Numbered from the stretch's first letter, positions 16,539 through 26,553 are shown. The stretch is DNA of 64,000 nucleotides from Porticoccus sp964276025 (GCA_964276025.1 CAXYDD010000002.1:372001-436000); one strand, 5' to 3'. A program made the numbers and translations. The notes: generated by a model not told the origin, from the letters alone.

Positions 16539-17663
16539 ATGCCTATTAGATATTTTTTAAAAAATATAGCCTTAATCTTAATTTGTACCCTTACATTATC
16601 TGGATGTGGAGACTCCGAAAATAGAAAATCATCTGAGCAATCCGATGATGTATCTGCGAAAAATATTTATAAATGGAAAATGGTAACTACTTGGCCAAAA
16701 AATTTACCAGGATTAGGTCTTGCAGCAGAAAATTTTTCGAAACTAGTAGATAAAATGAGCGGGGGGCGCCTTTTAATAAAAGTTTATGGAGCCGGTCAGC
16801 TTGTTCCAGCATTGGAAGTTTTTGATGCTGTTTCGCAAGGCACAGCACAAATGGGCCATGGCTCTGCCTATTATTGGAAAGGAAAGACACAAACGGCAGC
16901 CCTATTTACCACAGTACCATTTGGTTTAAATGCACAAGAAATGAATAGTTGGTTACATTATGGAGGTGGAATAGAGTTATGGAGGAAGCTATATGAGCCA
17001 TTCAATTTAGTACCACTTGCAGCAGGCAATACTGGAGTACAAATGGCTGGTTGGTTTAATCAAGAAATTAATAGCCTTGATGATTTAAAAGGGCTAAAGA
17101 TGAGAATCCCCGGAATTGGCGGTGAAGTTATCAGTAAACTGGGTGTCGAAACAGTTAATATTCCTGGTGGAGAGCTATATACTGCGATGCAAACCGGTGT
17201 GATTGACGCTACAGAGTGGGTAGGCCCATATAATGATCTAGCACTTGGTTTTCATCAAGTAGCCAAATATTATTATTATCCTGGTTGGCAAGAGCCTGGA
17301 CCCACTTTGGAGCTGATAATAAATAAGCAGTTATACGATAGTTTACCCCAAGACTTGCAAGCTATAATTGAAGTTGCTGCACGCGCAATAAATCAAGATA
17401 TGCTTGATGAATATACAGCTAGAAATCAAAAAGCACTTGATCTATTAGTTAACACTCATGGTGTTAAGTTAAGAAAACTTCCAGATTCAGTATTATCTGA
17501 ATTAAAAAATATTACACAGAAGGTTTTAAAAGAAATGGTAACCAAGGATCCCGTATTCAGAGAAGTATATGAGTCACAGGAAGCTTTTAAAGAGCAGATA
17601 AAAAAATACCACAAGATTTCGGAGCAAGCTTACTACAAAGCTAGAGAACTAAAACTACAATAG
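16539..17663 (+). CDS. TRAP transporter substrate-binding lipoprotein (DctP family), orphan
   Basis: Periplasmic receptor of the tripartite ATP-independent transporter type, which captures small organic acids. The signal sequence ends in a lipobox, LTLSGCGDSE (Cys at about residue 23), so it should be a lipoprotein. Family features include MVTTWPKNLPGLGLAAENFS, GAGQLVPALEVFDAVSQGTAQMG, LKMRIPGIGGEV and TAMQTGVIDATEWVGPYND. The last resembles the TakP/2-keto-acid branch, but the substrate is not certain. 374 residues. No dctQ or dctM membrane genes lie nearby, so the membrane partner must be encoded elsewhere. Confidence 0.9.
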   Translation: MPIRYFLKNIALILICTLTLSGCGDSENRKSSEQSDDVSAKNIYKWKMVTTWPKNLPGLGLAAENFSKLVDKMSGGRLLIKVYGAGQLVPALEVFDAVSQGTAQMGHGSAYYWKGKTQTAALFTTVPFGLNAQEMNSWLHYGGGIELWRKLYEPFNLVPLAAGNTGVQMAGWFNQEINSLDDLKGLKMRIPGIGGEVISKLGVETVNIPGGELYTAMQTGVIDATEWVGPYNDLALGFHQVAKYYYYPGWQEPGPTLELIINKQLYDSLPQDLQAIIEVAARAINQDMLDEYTARNQKALDLLVNTHGVKLRKLPDSVLSELKNITQKVLKEMVTKDPVFREVYESQEAFKEQIKKYHKISEQAYYKARELKLQ

Positions 17664-17684
17664 GAAATTTTAATAATTACAATT

Positions 17685-19127
17685 TTACTTTCGCCAGTAC
17701 ATCGGAGTTATTAATATAAGACATACAAATATTTCTAGACGTCCTAGAATCATCCCAAAACATAATACCCACTTCGCAAAAACACTAATATTGGCATAAT
17801 TTTCCGCAACCACTCCAAGCCCAGGGCCTAGATTATTCAGAGATGCTGCGGCGGCAGACCAAGAGCTCTCATAATCTATACCCGTGGCCATTAACAATAA
17901 AATCATTAAATAAAATATCGCTATATATATACCAAAAAAAGCCCAGATGCCCTCAGTGATTGAGCTAGGTACATTCTTATTTTTTATTTTTATTCGAAAG
18001 ACGCCGTTGGGGTGGATAAATCTTCGTGTATGACACATTATTTGTTTTGCGATAATTAGTAACCTGCCTATTTTAATCCCACCTCCAGTTGATCCAGCGC
18101 AAGATCCGAAAAAAGAACATAAAATCAGAAAGAATGGTAAAAAACTAGGCCAATTGGTATATTTTTCTGTTACAAATCCCGTAGTTGTCATGATTGATAC
18201 AAATTGAAAAACACCATGGTATATACTATTACTTGGACTATATACATTTGCAGAATATAGGTAAATTGTTACCAGAACAGATCCCAACACAAGTATTAAT
18301 AAATAAAGTCTAGCTTCTTCATTGTGTAAATAATGTCCAAGTGATTTTCTTATCCAAGCATAATAATGTAATCCAAAACTGAGACCAGAGAGAATCATAA
18401 AAACTATACAAATAAGCATGATTGCCGGGGTATTATTAAAAAAACCTATACTTGCATCATGAGTCGAAAAACCACCAATTGCTACAGTAGAAAAGCTATG
18501 TGAAACTGCATCAAAAAAAGTCATACCTGCGATCCAATACGCGATAAGACAGCTCAAAGTAAGGCATATATAAATAATGAACAAAACTTTTGCTGTATCT
18601 TGTATTCTCGGGGTTAGTTTCCTGTCGCTCGTTGCCCCAGCTCTATATAGCTGGATCACTCCAACACCAAGCATTGGCATAACTGCAATAGCTATAACAA
18701 CTATACCTATACCTCCAAGCCATTGAAGTTGTTGCCGATAGTAAAGAATCGATTTTGGAAGTAAGTCTAAACCTGATATTACCGTTGCTCCTGTAGTTGT
18801 TAGACCCGACATTGATTCGAAAATCGCATCTGTAACAGTGAGATTTATAGAGTCAGCGAGGTAAAATGGTAGAGCACCTACAATACCTAATTCTAGCCAA
18901 AACATTACAGTTATTAAGAGGCCGTCGCGTGCACGAAGCTCAGTTTTTTGTGTGCTAAATGGTAGCCACATGATCAAGCCTATAGAAAAAATAATGGCAA
19001 AAGATAGCAAAAAATCCTGATGCGCACCCTCTTCAAAAACATAGGAAACAAAAACAGGGGGCAATAAAGTTAAGCTGAATATCATCATCAGCATGCCAAG
19101 AACTTTTGAAATCATTGAAAAATTCAT
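17685..19127 (-). CDS. trkH: Trk potassium uptake channel subunit TrkH
   Basis: Membrane subunit of the Trk/Ktr potassium system, gated by TrkA. It contains repeated M1-P-M2 units with potassium filter-like loops, for example SMSGLTTTGATVISGLD, HSFSTVAIGGFSTHDAS, SIMTTTGFVTEKYTNWP and AASLNNLGPGLGVV. About 480 residues. The ATG at 19127 gives MNFSMISKVLGMLMMIFSL like relatives; an upstream GTG at 19154 is possible. It lies downstream of trkA on the same strand and is convergent with the TRAP gene. Confidence 0.95.
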   Translation of the reverse strand: MNFSMISKVLGMLMMIFSLTLLPPVFVSYVFEEGAHQDFLLSFAIIFSIGLIMWLPFSTQKTELRARDGLLITVMFWLELGIVGALPFYLADSINLTVTDAIFESMSGLTTTGATVISGLDLLPKSILYYRQQLQWLGGIGIVVIAIAVMPMLGVGVIQLYRAGATSDRKLTPRIQDTAKVLFIIYICLTLSCLIAYWIAGMTFFDAVSHSFSTVAIGGFSTHDASIGFFNNTPAIMLICIVFMILSGLSFGLHYYAWIRKSLGHYLHNEEARLYLLILVLGSVLVTIYLYSANVYSPSNSIYHGVFQFVSIMTTTGFVTEKYTNWPSFLPFFLILCSFFGSCAGSTGGGIKIGRLLIIAKQIMCHTRRFIHPNGVFRIKIKNKNVPSSITEGIWAFFGIYIAIFYLMILLLMATGIDYESSWSAAAASLNNLGPGLGVVAENYANISVFAKWVLCFGMILGRLEIFVCLILITPMYWRK

Positions 19128-19196
19128 AATTCTTTTATAGTCGTCCTTCAGCACAACAAACTATTTAGATAGCTTTATATGTACCCAATATTTTAA

Positions 19197-20579
19197 TTAG
19201 AAAAAATTTAAGCCAACCGAGAACAGTCGTTCAACTTCATGGGTTTTTTCTTTATCCACAACAAAAATAATCGCATGATCATTATTTTTTATGACAGTAT
19301 CATGGTGAGCAATTATGACTTTTTCATCTCTCACTAAAGCTGCAACAGTAACTCCTTTCGGTGACTTTATCTCGCTTATGGTTCTGCCTACAACTTTTGA
19401 TGACTTATAGTCTCCATGAATAACGATTTCCATAGCTTCAGCTGCTCCTCTTCTCAGAGAATTTGCGCTTACAGTATCCCCTCTCCTTACATGCGCGAGA
19501 AGAATACTGGTTGTTGCCTGTTGGGGTGAAATAGCTATATCAATTTCACCCCCTTGAATTAAATTAGCATAGACCGGATTATTAATTAATGTCATAACCG
19601 TTCTAACCCCCAATCTTTTTGCCAGCAAAGAGGACATAATATTTACTTCATCATCATTTGTCAGCGCCATAAATACATCTGTTTTATCTATATTTTCTTG
19701 CAACAATATTTCTTGATCAGCAGCAGAGCCATGAAGTACTAATGTATTATTTAGGTGCTCTGATATAAACTCACATCTTTCTTCAGAGTACTCAATAATT
19801 TTCACACTTAGGTCTTCTTCAAGCGATTTGGCAACCTGGAATCCTATATTCCCTCCACCTGCTATAATTATTCGACGATAAGGATTATCTAGTCGTCCAA
19901 GCTCTTCCATTACTTTACGTATATTTTTCTTGGCAGCAATAAAAAAAACTTCATCATTTTCTTCGATAAGGGTGCCCCCTTCGGGAATAATAGGTCGATC
20001 TTTTCGGAAAATCGCTGCTACTCTGGCATCAGCTTTAGGCATATGTTCACCTAATACTTTCAGCTCTTTTCCGAGTAGTGGGCCACCCTGGGCAACCTTA
20101 ACGGCAACCAATTGAGCTAGCCCATGGGCATAATCCACAACTTGCAGTGCTCCTGGCCTCTTAATAAGTCGACAAATATAGTCGGTTACAACTTTTTCTG
20201 GAGATATGAAAAAATCTACTGGGAAGTTACCATCATGGAATAATTGATCACGATATTTTTTTGATGTATAGCTAGCACTTCTTACCCGTGCTATTTTTGT
20301 TTCGGTGCGAAATAAAGAGTGAGCTACTTGGCAGGCAACGATATTAAGCTCATCACTTTTCGTGACTGCTACCATCATATCTGCATCCTCTATACCTGCT
20401 TTTATGAGAATATCTGGGTGAGACCCCATCCCGCATACTACCCCTATATCAATACGTTTCTGTAGCTCTAATAATTTTTTTTCATTCCAGTCTATCACCG
20501 ATATATCGTTTGATTCGGCTGATAGGTGTTGTGCCAGAGTAGTTCCAACTCTACCAGCACCAACAATTACTATTTTCAT
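19197..20579 (-). CDS. trkA: Trk system potassium regulator TrkA
   Basis: Cytoplasmic nucleotide-binding regulator of TrkH. Two RCK units are visible: the first begins MKIVIVGAGRVGTTLAQHL and the second RIIIAGGGNIGFQVAKSL, each an NAD-type Rossmann motif followed by a C-terminal ligand-binding half. 460 residues, normal for the duplicated form. It is transcribed leftward after rsmB and before trkH, the conserved Pseudomonas order def-fmt-rsmB-trkA-trkH. Confidence 0.96.
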   Translation of the reverse strand: MKIVIVGAGRVGTTLAQHLSAESNDISVIDWNEKKLLELQKRIDIGVVCGMGSHPDILIKAGIEDADMMVAVTKSDELNIVACQVAHSLFRTETKIARVRSASYTSKKYRDQLFHDGNFPVDFFISPEKVVTDYICRLIKRPGALQVVDYAHGLAQLVAVKVAQGGPLLGKELKVLGEHMPKADARVAAIFRKDRPIIPEGGTLIEENDEVFFIAAKKNIRKVMEELGRLDNPYRRIIIAGGGNIGFQVAKSLEEDLSVKIIEYSEERCEFISEHLNNTLVLHGSAADQEILLQENIDKTDVFMALTNDDEVNIMSSLLAKRLGVRTVMTLINNPVYANLIQGGEIDIAISPQQATTSILLAHVRRGDTVSANSLRRGAAEAMEIVIHGDYKSSKVVGRTISEIKSPKGVTVAALVRDEKVIIAHHDTVIKNNDHAIIFVVDKEKTHEVERLFSVGLNFF

Positions 20580-20712
20580 AATGGATAGCCTTTAATGCTT
20601 AGAAATCAGGAAATTTGTTATTATATTTTACAAATGTATTAGCTCTTTGTGCCGATTATTGTATTCATAGCCCATAACATACAACAATCTTTAACTATTT
20701 TTTATATTAGAT

Positions 20713-22020
20713 CTAGAGTTTTCGGAGTCGAGCATAGTAAAAACCATCATGTCCCTTCACTGAAGGGAGTAGCTGTCTACCATATAAGGTTTCTATGCCA
20801 GTTCGAAGTTCTATTTTTTCAATAACTGCATCAGATGTGCAATCAAGAAATTTTGAAATTACCATATCATTTTCTTGAGGCAATGTGGAACAAGTTGCAT
20901 ATAATAAAAGCCCATTTTTTCTTAAAGTAGACCATACGGTATTTAGAAGCTCTAACTGTAAAATAGCAAGTTTTTCGATATCTATCGACTTACGTAGTAT
21001 CTTGATATCAGGATTTCTTCGAATTACACCTGTCGCAGAACAAGGCGCGTCTAGCAATATTCGGTCAAAAAGGACTTCATCCCACCAAACATTGGTTTCA
21101 AATATATCGCAAGCAATAAGCTTTGCTTGTAAATTCAAACGATCTAAGTTTTCTTGTACACGGTCCAAGCGTTTCCTTGATATATCAATACCTATAACAT
21201 TGCCATCTTCAAGAAAATTTTTCTTAATATATTCTAGGATATGACAAGTTTTCCCTCCTGGTGCACAACAAGCATCAAGGATTCTTTGTTTTGGCATCAA
21301 CTCAAGAAAATGCGCACTTAACTGAGCAGCTTCATCTTGAATACTGACTGCACCTACCGAAAAATTAGGTAGATTTATAACATCTAAAGGTTTTTTTAAG
21401 GTTATCCCGTTGGGGCTAGTAAGTGTAGCTGATGCATCGATGCCATTACTTTTTAACAGTCTTAAATACTCACCTTGATCGTTAAGATTTATATTAACCC
21501 TCAAGGTCATAGGTGGCTTAGTATTATTAGATTCAATTAAAGAGGCTACTTGTTCCGGCCAAGCACTTTCTAATAGGTCAACTAACCATTTTGGATGAGA
21601 GGTATCATAGCTTATATGGCCTGCTAGCTTTTCTTCTATCTCTATTTTTTCACGTACAAATCGACGTAAAACTGCATTTACGAGATTTGTTGCCCATGGC
21701 TTATTTAATGTTCTACATGCTTTTACTGATTCATTTACAGCGGCATGGGATGGCACACGAGTTTCTGCGATTTGATATATTGCACATACTATTGCTGCTT
21801 CAATATCTTTGTCTTTTTTTTTGAATGGTTTTTTTAGTAAACAATCTAGATATAACTGGAATTTCGGATAATAACGCAATGTTCCGTAGCTTAACTCTTG
21901 TACCAAAGCTCGATCAGCTTCAGGAACTTTTGTAATATATCGTGGAACTAACTTGCTCAGTGAACCAGAATCTTGAAGTATGCCAGTAATTATATGAATT
22001 GTAGCAATTCTAGCATCCAT
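20713..22020 (-). CDS. rsmB: 16S rRNA (cytosine-967-C5)-methyltransferase RsmB
   Basis: SAM-dependent methyltransferase that modifies C967 of 16S rRNA. It has an N-terminal NusB-like helical domain (DARIATIHIITGILQ...VPEADRALVQELSYGTLRY) and a C-terminal Rossmann domain with DACCAPGGKTCHI for SAM. The two family cysteines are in DAPCSATGVIRRNPD and YATCSTLPQEND. 435 residues. The start codon abuts the fmt stop with no gap, so the two are translationally linked. Confidence 0.96.
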   Translation of the reverse strand: MDARIATIHIITGILQDSGSLSKLVPRYITKVPEADRALVQELSYGTLRYYPKFQLYLDCLLKKPFKKKDKDIEAAIVCAIYQIAETRVPSHAAVNESVKACRTLNKPWATNLVNAVLRRFVREKIEIEEKLAGHISYDTSHPKWLVDLLESAWPEQVASLIESNNTKPPMTLRVNINLNDQGEYLRLLKSNGIDASATLTSPNGITLKKPLDVINLPNFSVGAVSIQDEAAQLSAHFLELMPKQRILDACCAPGGKTCHILEYIKKNFLEDGNVIGIDISRKRLDRVQENLDRLNLQAKLIACDIFETNVWWDEVLFDRILLDAPCSATGVIRRNPDIKILRKSIDIEKLAILQLELLNTVWSTLRKNGLLLYATCSTLPQENDMVISKFLDCTSDAVIEKIELRTGIETLYGRQLLPSVKGHDGFYYARLRKL

Positions 22021-22977
22021 TTATATTTGATCCTCATCCCCAAAAATATTGTCAGGTGAAAATAACCCAGATTTAGACCGGAGTAGCTCCGAAACTTCTA
22101 ATCGTTTTTTGCCAGGCAACTGCAGTTCAGTTAGTAAAATACTTCCCATACCTGTGCCAACAAGAATACCTTCATTACTAGCATCAATTATTGTTCCAGG
22201 CGTAACTTTTTTATTATCAGGAGATAACATTGCACTCCAGATTTTTATTCGTATTCCATTCAGATAAGTATAAGTAACTTGATAAGGGTTGAATGCTAAT
22301 ATTTTTTTAAACAATATATCTGCCGGTTCTAACCAGTCAATGCGCATCTCTTGTTTATCAATTTTTCTCGCATATGTAGACTTATCACTATTTTGTTTAG
22401 TCTGAGTTAATGTTCCTTGCTCAATTTCCACCAATGTATGAATCAATTTTGCAGGACCTATTTTGGATAATTTTTTTTCAAGAGACCCTCCGGTCTCATT
22501 TGGCTCGATATCACATTTAATAGTACTTAAAATATTGCCCGTATCTAAACCAACTTCCATCTGCATCATAGTTATCCCAGTTTCATCATCTCCAGCTTCT
22601 ATAGCCCTTTGTATTGGTGCAGCACCACGCCATCGGGGTAAAAGTGAGGCATGAACATTAATGCAACCATATCGGGGTATATTCAAAATTTCTATGGGAA
22701 GCAGTAAACCATAAGCAACCACTATTATTAAATCAGGTCTATGGTTTGACAGGATTATTCTCTCTTCATGAGCTTTTAAGCTTTCAGGTTGATACAACGG
22801 TAAGTTAGCTTTTTGAGCTAAAGTCTTTACTGGACTAGGGGTCGTTTTTTTACCCCGACCTGATGGTCGATCAGGTTGGGTGTAAACGGCCACCACCTCA
22901 TGAGCAGCATCTTCGAAAATTAATGCATACAAATGTTTAGCAGCAAATTCAGGAGTACCAGCAAATACTATACGCAA
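22021..22977 (-). CDS. fmt: Methionyl-tRNA formyltransferase
   Basis: Formylates initiator Met-tRNA using 10-formyl-THF. The N terminus MRIVFAGTPEFAAKHL and the catalytic region INVHASLLPRWRGAAPIQRA with ITMMQMEVGLDTG (Asn, His and Asp of the formyltransferase family) are intact, followed by the C-terminal tRNA-binding barrel. 318 residues. It follows def by 40 bases and directly precedes rsmB. Confidence 0.97.
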   Translation of the reverse strand: MRIVFAGTPEFAAKHLYALIFEDAAHEVVAVYTQPDRPSGRGKKTTPSPVKTLAQKANLPLYQPESLKAHEERIILSNHRPDLIIVVAYGLLLPIEILNIPRYGCINVHASLLPRWRGAAPIQRAIEAGDDETGITMMQMEVGLDTGNILSTIKCDIEPNETGGSLEKKLSKIGPAKLIHTLVEIEQGTLTQTKQNSDKSTYARKIDKQEMRIDWLEPADILFKKILAFNPYQVTYTYLNGIRIKIWSAMLSPDNKKVTPGTIIDASNEGILVGTGMGSILLTELQLPGKKRLEVSELLRSKSGLFSPDNIFGDEDQI

Positions 22978-23017
22978 TTTAACAAATCCTCCTGATTGTC
23001 AGTTTCAGCTATTATAT

Positions 23018-23527
23018 TTATTGATCATCATAGCGCAGTTTTTTTTCTAGTTTTTTCTTGAGGCGCACCTGTTTCAGCGGAGATAAATAGTCTACGAATA
23101 ATTTACCGTTAAGGTGATCAATCTCATGTTGAACGCATACAGCGAGCAAACCTTTAGGTTCAAACTCAAATGACTTTCCTTTTTTATCGAGAGCAGTTAC
23201 TCGAATATTTTCAGGTCGATTAACAATTTCTGTAAATTCAGGAACAGATAAACATCCTTCTTCAGTTGGACAAATAGAGGTATCTAATATTTTAAGGGTT
23301 GGATTAATAAGAATAATCGGATTTTTATCACTTTTATCTAGATCAATCACTATAATACGCTTATGAACATCGACTTGCGTGGCAGCTAAACCTATACCTT
23401 CAGCTTCATACATAGTTTCGAGCATATCATCGATCAATTTTCTAATAGTGCCAGTTATATTATCGACAGGCTTGGCTACTGTTCGAAGACGCGAATCAGG
23501 AAATTTAAGAATATTTAATAAAGACAT
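23018..23527 (-). CDS. def: Peptide deformylase
   Basis: Removes the formyl group from nascent proteins; metal enzyme. Three signature motifs are present: GIGLAATQV, EEGCLSVPE and QHEIDHLNG, supplying Gln, Cys and the two His with catalytic Glu. 169 residues. It heads the leftward def-fmt-rsmB-trkA-trkH group, divergent from purE. The lysM and dprA genes that usually lie upstream in Pseudomonas are missing. Confidence 0.97.
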   Translation of the reverse strand: MSLLNILKFPDSRLRTVAKPVDNITGTIRKLIDDMLETMYEAEGIGLAATQVDVHKRIIVIDLDKSDKNPIILINPTLKILDTSICPTEEGCLSVPEFTEIVNRPENIRVTALDKKGKSFEFEPKGLLAVCVQHEIDHLNGKLFVDYLSPLKQVRLKKKLEKKLRYDDQ

Positions 23528-23609
23528 GATAATTTTAACGAGTTTCTAGCCATTAGGTATAAACCACTGCTAACATACGCTTTCATAACTTGAAGAGGAA
23601 TTATACACA

Positions 23610-24116
23610 ATGAGTAAGACATTTGTCGCAATTCTTATGGGCTCAGATTCTGATTTACCGGTAATGGAGTCATGTATTGATATTTTAAGGCAGTTCGACG
23701 TGCCTTTTAAGGTAAAAATTACATCCGCGCATCGAACCCCTGAAGCCACACATAAGTTTGTCAAATATTGTGATCATGAGGGTTGCGCAGCTTTTATTTG
23801 TGCAGCAGGTATGGCTGCACACTTGGCAGGTGCTGTAGCAGCAACAACTCTACGACCTGTCATTGGAGTTCCAATCAATGCTTCTATGGATGGTTTAGAC
23901 GCCTTGCTTTCAACAGTACAGATGCCCGGGGGCATACCTGTCGCTACTGTTGCAATTGGAAAAGCCGGAGCCAAAAATGCTGCTTATCTTGCAATGCAAA
24001 TAATCGCAACTTCAGATTCTAAACTTCATAAGGCTCTTGTTAATGAGCGCGAGAAAAATGCTTTAACTATTATCGAGAAAGATGCTAATTTACAAGAAAA
24101 ATTAAATAATCAGTAA
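23610..24116 (+). CDS. purE: N5-carboxyaminoimidazole ribonucleotide mutase PurE
   Basis: Purine biosynthesis, conversion of N5-CAIR to CAIR. The family signatures MGSDSDLPVMESC and SAHRTPEATHKF (catalytic Ser and His) are near the N terminus, and GAKNAAYLAMQI near the C terminus. 168 residues, class I. A purK gene, which supplies the substrate in bacteria, does not follow; tsaC does, overlapping by one base (TAATG). Either purK is elsewhere in the genome or the AIR carboxylase route is used. Confidence 0.95.
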   Translation: MSKTFVAILMGSDSDLPVMESCIDILRQFDVPFKVKITSAHRTPEATHKFVKYCDHEGCAAFICAAGMAAHLAGAVAATTLRPVIGVPINASMDGLDALLSTVQMPGGIPVATVAIGKAGAKNAAYLAMQIIATSDSKLHKALVNEREKNALTIIEKDANLQEKLNNQ

Positions 24117-24688
24117 TGATGAAATCTTTCCCTGATCCATCAGATATTAGAAAAATTTTGAAAGCACTTCAGACCGATGGAGTTATTGCATATCCCACAG
24201 AGGCTGTCTGGGGACTTGGATGTGACCCTTTTTCCGAGATGGCTGTGGAGCGGATACTGGCAATGAAGTTCAGAAAGCGTAGTATGGGATTGATCTTAAT
24301 AGCTAAAGATATAGACCAATTAAATCCTTTTTTAGAAGGCTTGTCGGGAGAAGAGATAACCAAATTGAAGCAAACTTGGCCAGGACCACAAACATGGCTG
24401 GTTCCAGATAACAATCATGCACCCAGTTGGATTACTGGAGCAAATAACACGCTAGCCGTCCGTGTAACTGACCATCCGATTGCTTCTAACTTATGCGGTG
24501 CTTTTGGTGGCCCACTAGTTTCTACGTCAGCAAATCCAAGTGGCCTACCTCCCGCAAAAAATATATCTGAGATAAGTACTTATTTCGATCAACAATTAGA
24601 TTATGTAGTGCCGGGTTTACTCGGAGAGCTCTCTAATCCAACCCCAATTAAGAATTTAAAAACTGGTAAGATTTCACGTCTAGGTTAA
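24116..24688 (+). CDS. tsaC: Threonylcarbamoyl-AMP synthase (TsaC/YrdC)
   Basis: Makes threonylcarbamoyl-AMP for the t6A37 modification of ANN-decoding tRNAs. Signatures are GVIAYPTEAVWGLGCDPF, LAVRVTDHPIASNLC and LVSTSANPSGLPPA. 190 residues, the short TsaC form without the Sua5 extension. The start overlaps the purE stop; a second ATG at 24119 is equally possible. hemF and aroE follow, as in Pseudomonas. Confidence 0.95.
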   Translation: MMKSFPDPSDIRKILKALQTDGVIAYPTEAVWGLGCDPFSEMAVERILAMKFRKRSMGLILIAKDIDQLNPFLEGLSGEEITKLKQTWPGPQTWLVPDNNHAPSWITGANNTLAVRVTDHPIASNLCGAFGGPLVSTSANPSGLPPAKNISEISTYFDQQLDYVVPGLLGELSNPTPIKNLKTGKISRLG

Positions 24689-24765
24689 TCAGGTTAATAT
24701 AGTCAAATACACTTAATTGCAGATAGCGACCCTAACCCTTAGTTCTGATAATCGGTATCAATTGT

Positions 24766-25668
24766 ATGATAGAAAAATTACATGTAAAAAAATATCTTTT
24801 AAATTTACAAAATACAATTTGTGAATCCATAGAGGCTGAAGACGAGAAATCCAAATTTCATCTAGATAATTGGACTAGAGCTGAAGGTGGGGGTGGTTCA
24901 AGTCGAATAATTACCGATGGCGGTGTGTTTGAAAAGGGCGGCGTTAACTTCTCACATGTTCATGGGGAAGCGCTACCCTCATCAGCCACAATGTCTCGAC
25001 CAGAATTACAGGGAAGATCATTTGAGGCCATGGGAATTTCAGTAGTCATGCACCCACATAACCCTTATGTACCCACCGCACATTTAAATGTACGTTTTTT
25101 TGTTGCAGAGAAGTCTGGGAAGGATCCTGTATGGTGGTTTGGTGGGGGTTACGATTTGACTCCATATTATGCGAATGAATCTGATTGCAAGCATTGGCAT
25201 CAAATTGCAAGAAATGCATGCCTGTCCTTCGGTGAGGATATATATCCTCGTTTAAAAAAACAGTGTGACGAATACTTTTTTCTTAAACACCGCGATGAGC
25301 CGAGAGGCATAGGCGGTTTATTTTTTGATGATTTAAATGAGTATGGTTTTGATAGTAGCTTTAACTTGATGTCTTCGATAGGAAACAGTTTCATAAACGC
25401 TTATTTGCCAATCGTTCACAAAAGAAAATCAACTCCATGGGGTGACAGGGAGAGAAAATTTCAGCTTTATAGAAGAGGTCGGTATGTTGAATTTAATTTA
25501 GTTTATGATAGAGGCACATTATTCGGTTTACAGACTGGAGGAAGAGTTGAGTCTATACTTATGTCCTTACCTCCAATTGTTGAATGGAACTATGATTGGA
25601 GTCCAACTAGAGGGTCTCCGGAAGCAGAACTGTATGATAAATATCTTCGCCCACAAGATTGGATATAA
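24766..25668 (+). CDS. hemF: Oxygen-dependent coproporphyrinogen III oxidase
   Basis: Aerobic haem synthesis step making protoporphyrinogen IX. The sequence shows RAEGGGGSSRIITDGGVFEKGGVNFSHVHG in part, HPHNPYVPTAHLNVRFF, WWFGGGYDLTPYY and RGTLFGLQTGGRVESILMSLPP, all diagnostic. 300 residues, normal length. It indicates oxygen-dependent haem synthesis, consistent with the aerobic oxidases in this window. Confidence 0.97.
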   Translation: MIEKLHVKKYLLNLQNTICESIEAEDEKSKFHLDNWTRAEGGGGSSRIITDGGVFEKGGVNFSHVHGEALPSSATMSRPELQGRSFEAMGISVVMHPHNPYVPTAHLNVRFFVAEKSGKDPVWWFGGGYDLTPYYANESDCKHWHQIARNACLSFGEDIYPRLKKQCDEYFFLKHRDEPRGIGGLFFDDLNEYGFDSSFNLMSSIGNSFINAYLPIVHKRKSTPWGDRERKFQLYRRGRYVEFNLVYDRGTLFGLQTGGRVESILMSLPPIVEWNYDWSPTRGSPEAELYDKYLRPQDWI

Positions 25669-25728
25669 GATTTAATCTCTGAAGACAAATCTTCAGATTG
25701 TTTTAGACTCTAAAAAGGTTCATTGGTT

Positions 25729-26550
25729 ATGCTTGATAATTATGCAGTCTTTGGAAATCCAGTTGAACATAGCAAATCTCCAGATATTCACACTGCCTTT
25801 GCAGAGGCTAATGATGAAAATATTTCATATAAAAGACAACAAATTGATATAGGCATATTTGACAAGGCAGCGCATAATTTTTTTGAATCTGGAGGTAAAG
25901 GCTTAAATGTAACTGTGCCATTTAAGCTTGACGCATATAACTTCGCAGAAAAGCTCACTAAGCGAGCTGAAATAGCTGGAGCAGTAAATACTCTTAGTTT
26001 GAGAAATGACGGAAAAATCCTAGGGGACACAACAGACGGCATTGGAATTACTCGCGATATTGTCGATAATCTTGGTTGGGTAATTAATGGGAAAAAAGTT
26101 CTTATGCTTGGGGCTGGAGGTGCAGTTAGAGGTATACTGCAGCCGATACTAGAACTTCTTCCAGATCATGTAGTCATTGCTAATCGCACTATTGAAAAAG
26201 CACTAACACTTTCTAAAAAATTTGCTGATATGGGCTATCTACTCGGATGTGATTTCCGAATGCTAGATGGCCAGCAGTTTGATGTTGTAATCAATGGCAC
26301 AAGTGCCACTCTGTCAAATAAAATTCCACCCTTACCGAGGGGTTTGTTTTCAAAAAATGCGGTCTGTTACGATATGATGTATGGCAGTCAACAATCTATA
26401 TTTTTAGAATGGGCTAAAAATAATGGCGCTGCGCAGGTATCAGATGGTTTAGGTATGTTGGTTGAACAGGCCGCAGAGTCGTTTTATATTTGGAGGGGGA
26501 TTAGGCCCGAAACAAGAACGGTAATTTCAATGCTAAAAAAACAAATATAA
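25729..26550 (+). CDS. aroE: Shikimate dehydrogenase (NADP+)
   Basis: Shikimate pathway step reducing 3-dehydroshikimate. The substrate motif AVFGNPVEHSKSPDIHTAF and the catalytic Lys in NVTVPFK are present, then GAGGAVRGILQPIL for NADP and ANRTIEKA. About 273 residues. The ATG at 25729 is preferred to the TTG at 25723. It is convergent with the gamma-carbonic anhydrase-like gene, three bases apart. Confidence 0.96.
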   Translation: MLDNYAVFGNPVEHSKSPDIHTAFAEANDENISYKRQQIDIGIFDKAAHNFFESGGKGLNVTVPFKLDAYNFAEKLTKRAEIAGAVNTLSLRNDGKILGDTTDGIGITRDIVDNLGWVINGKKVLMLGAGGAVRGILQPILELLPDHVVIANRTIEKALTLSKKFADMGYLLGCDFRMLDGQQFDVVINGTSATLSNKIPPLPRGLFSKNAVCYDMMYGSQQSIFLEWAKNNGAAQVSDGLGMLVEQAAESFYIWRGIRPETRTVISMLKKQI

Positions 26551-26553
26551 TAT

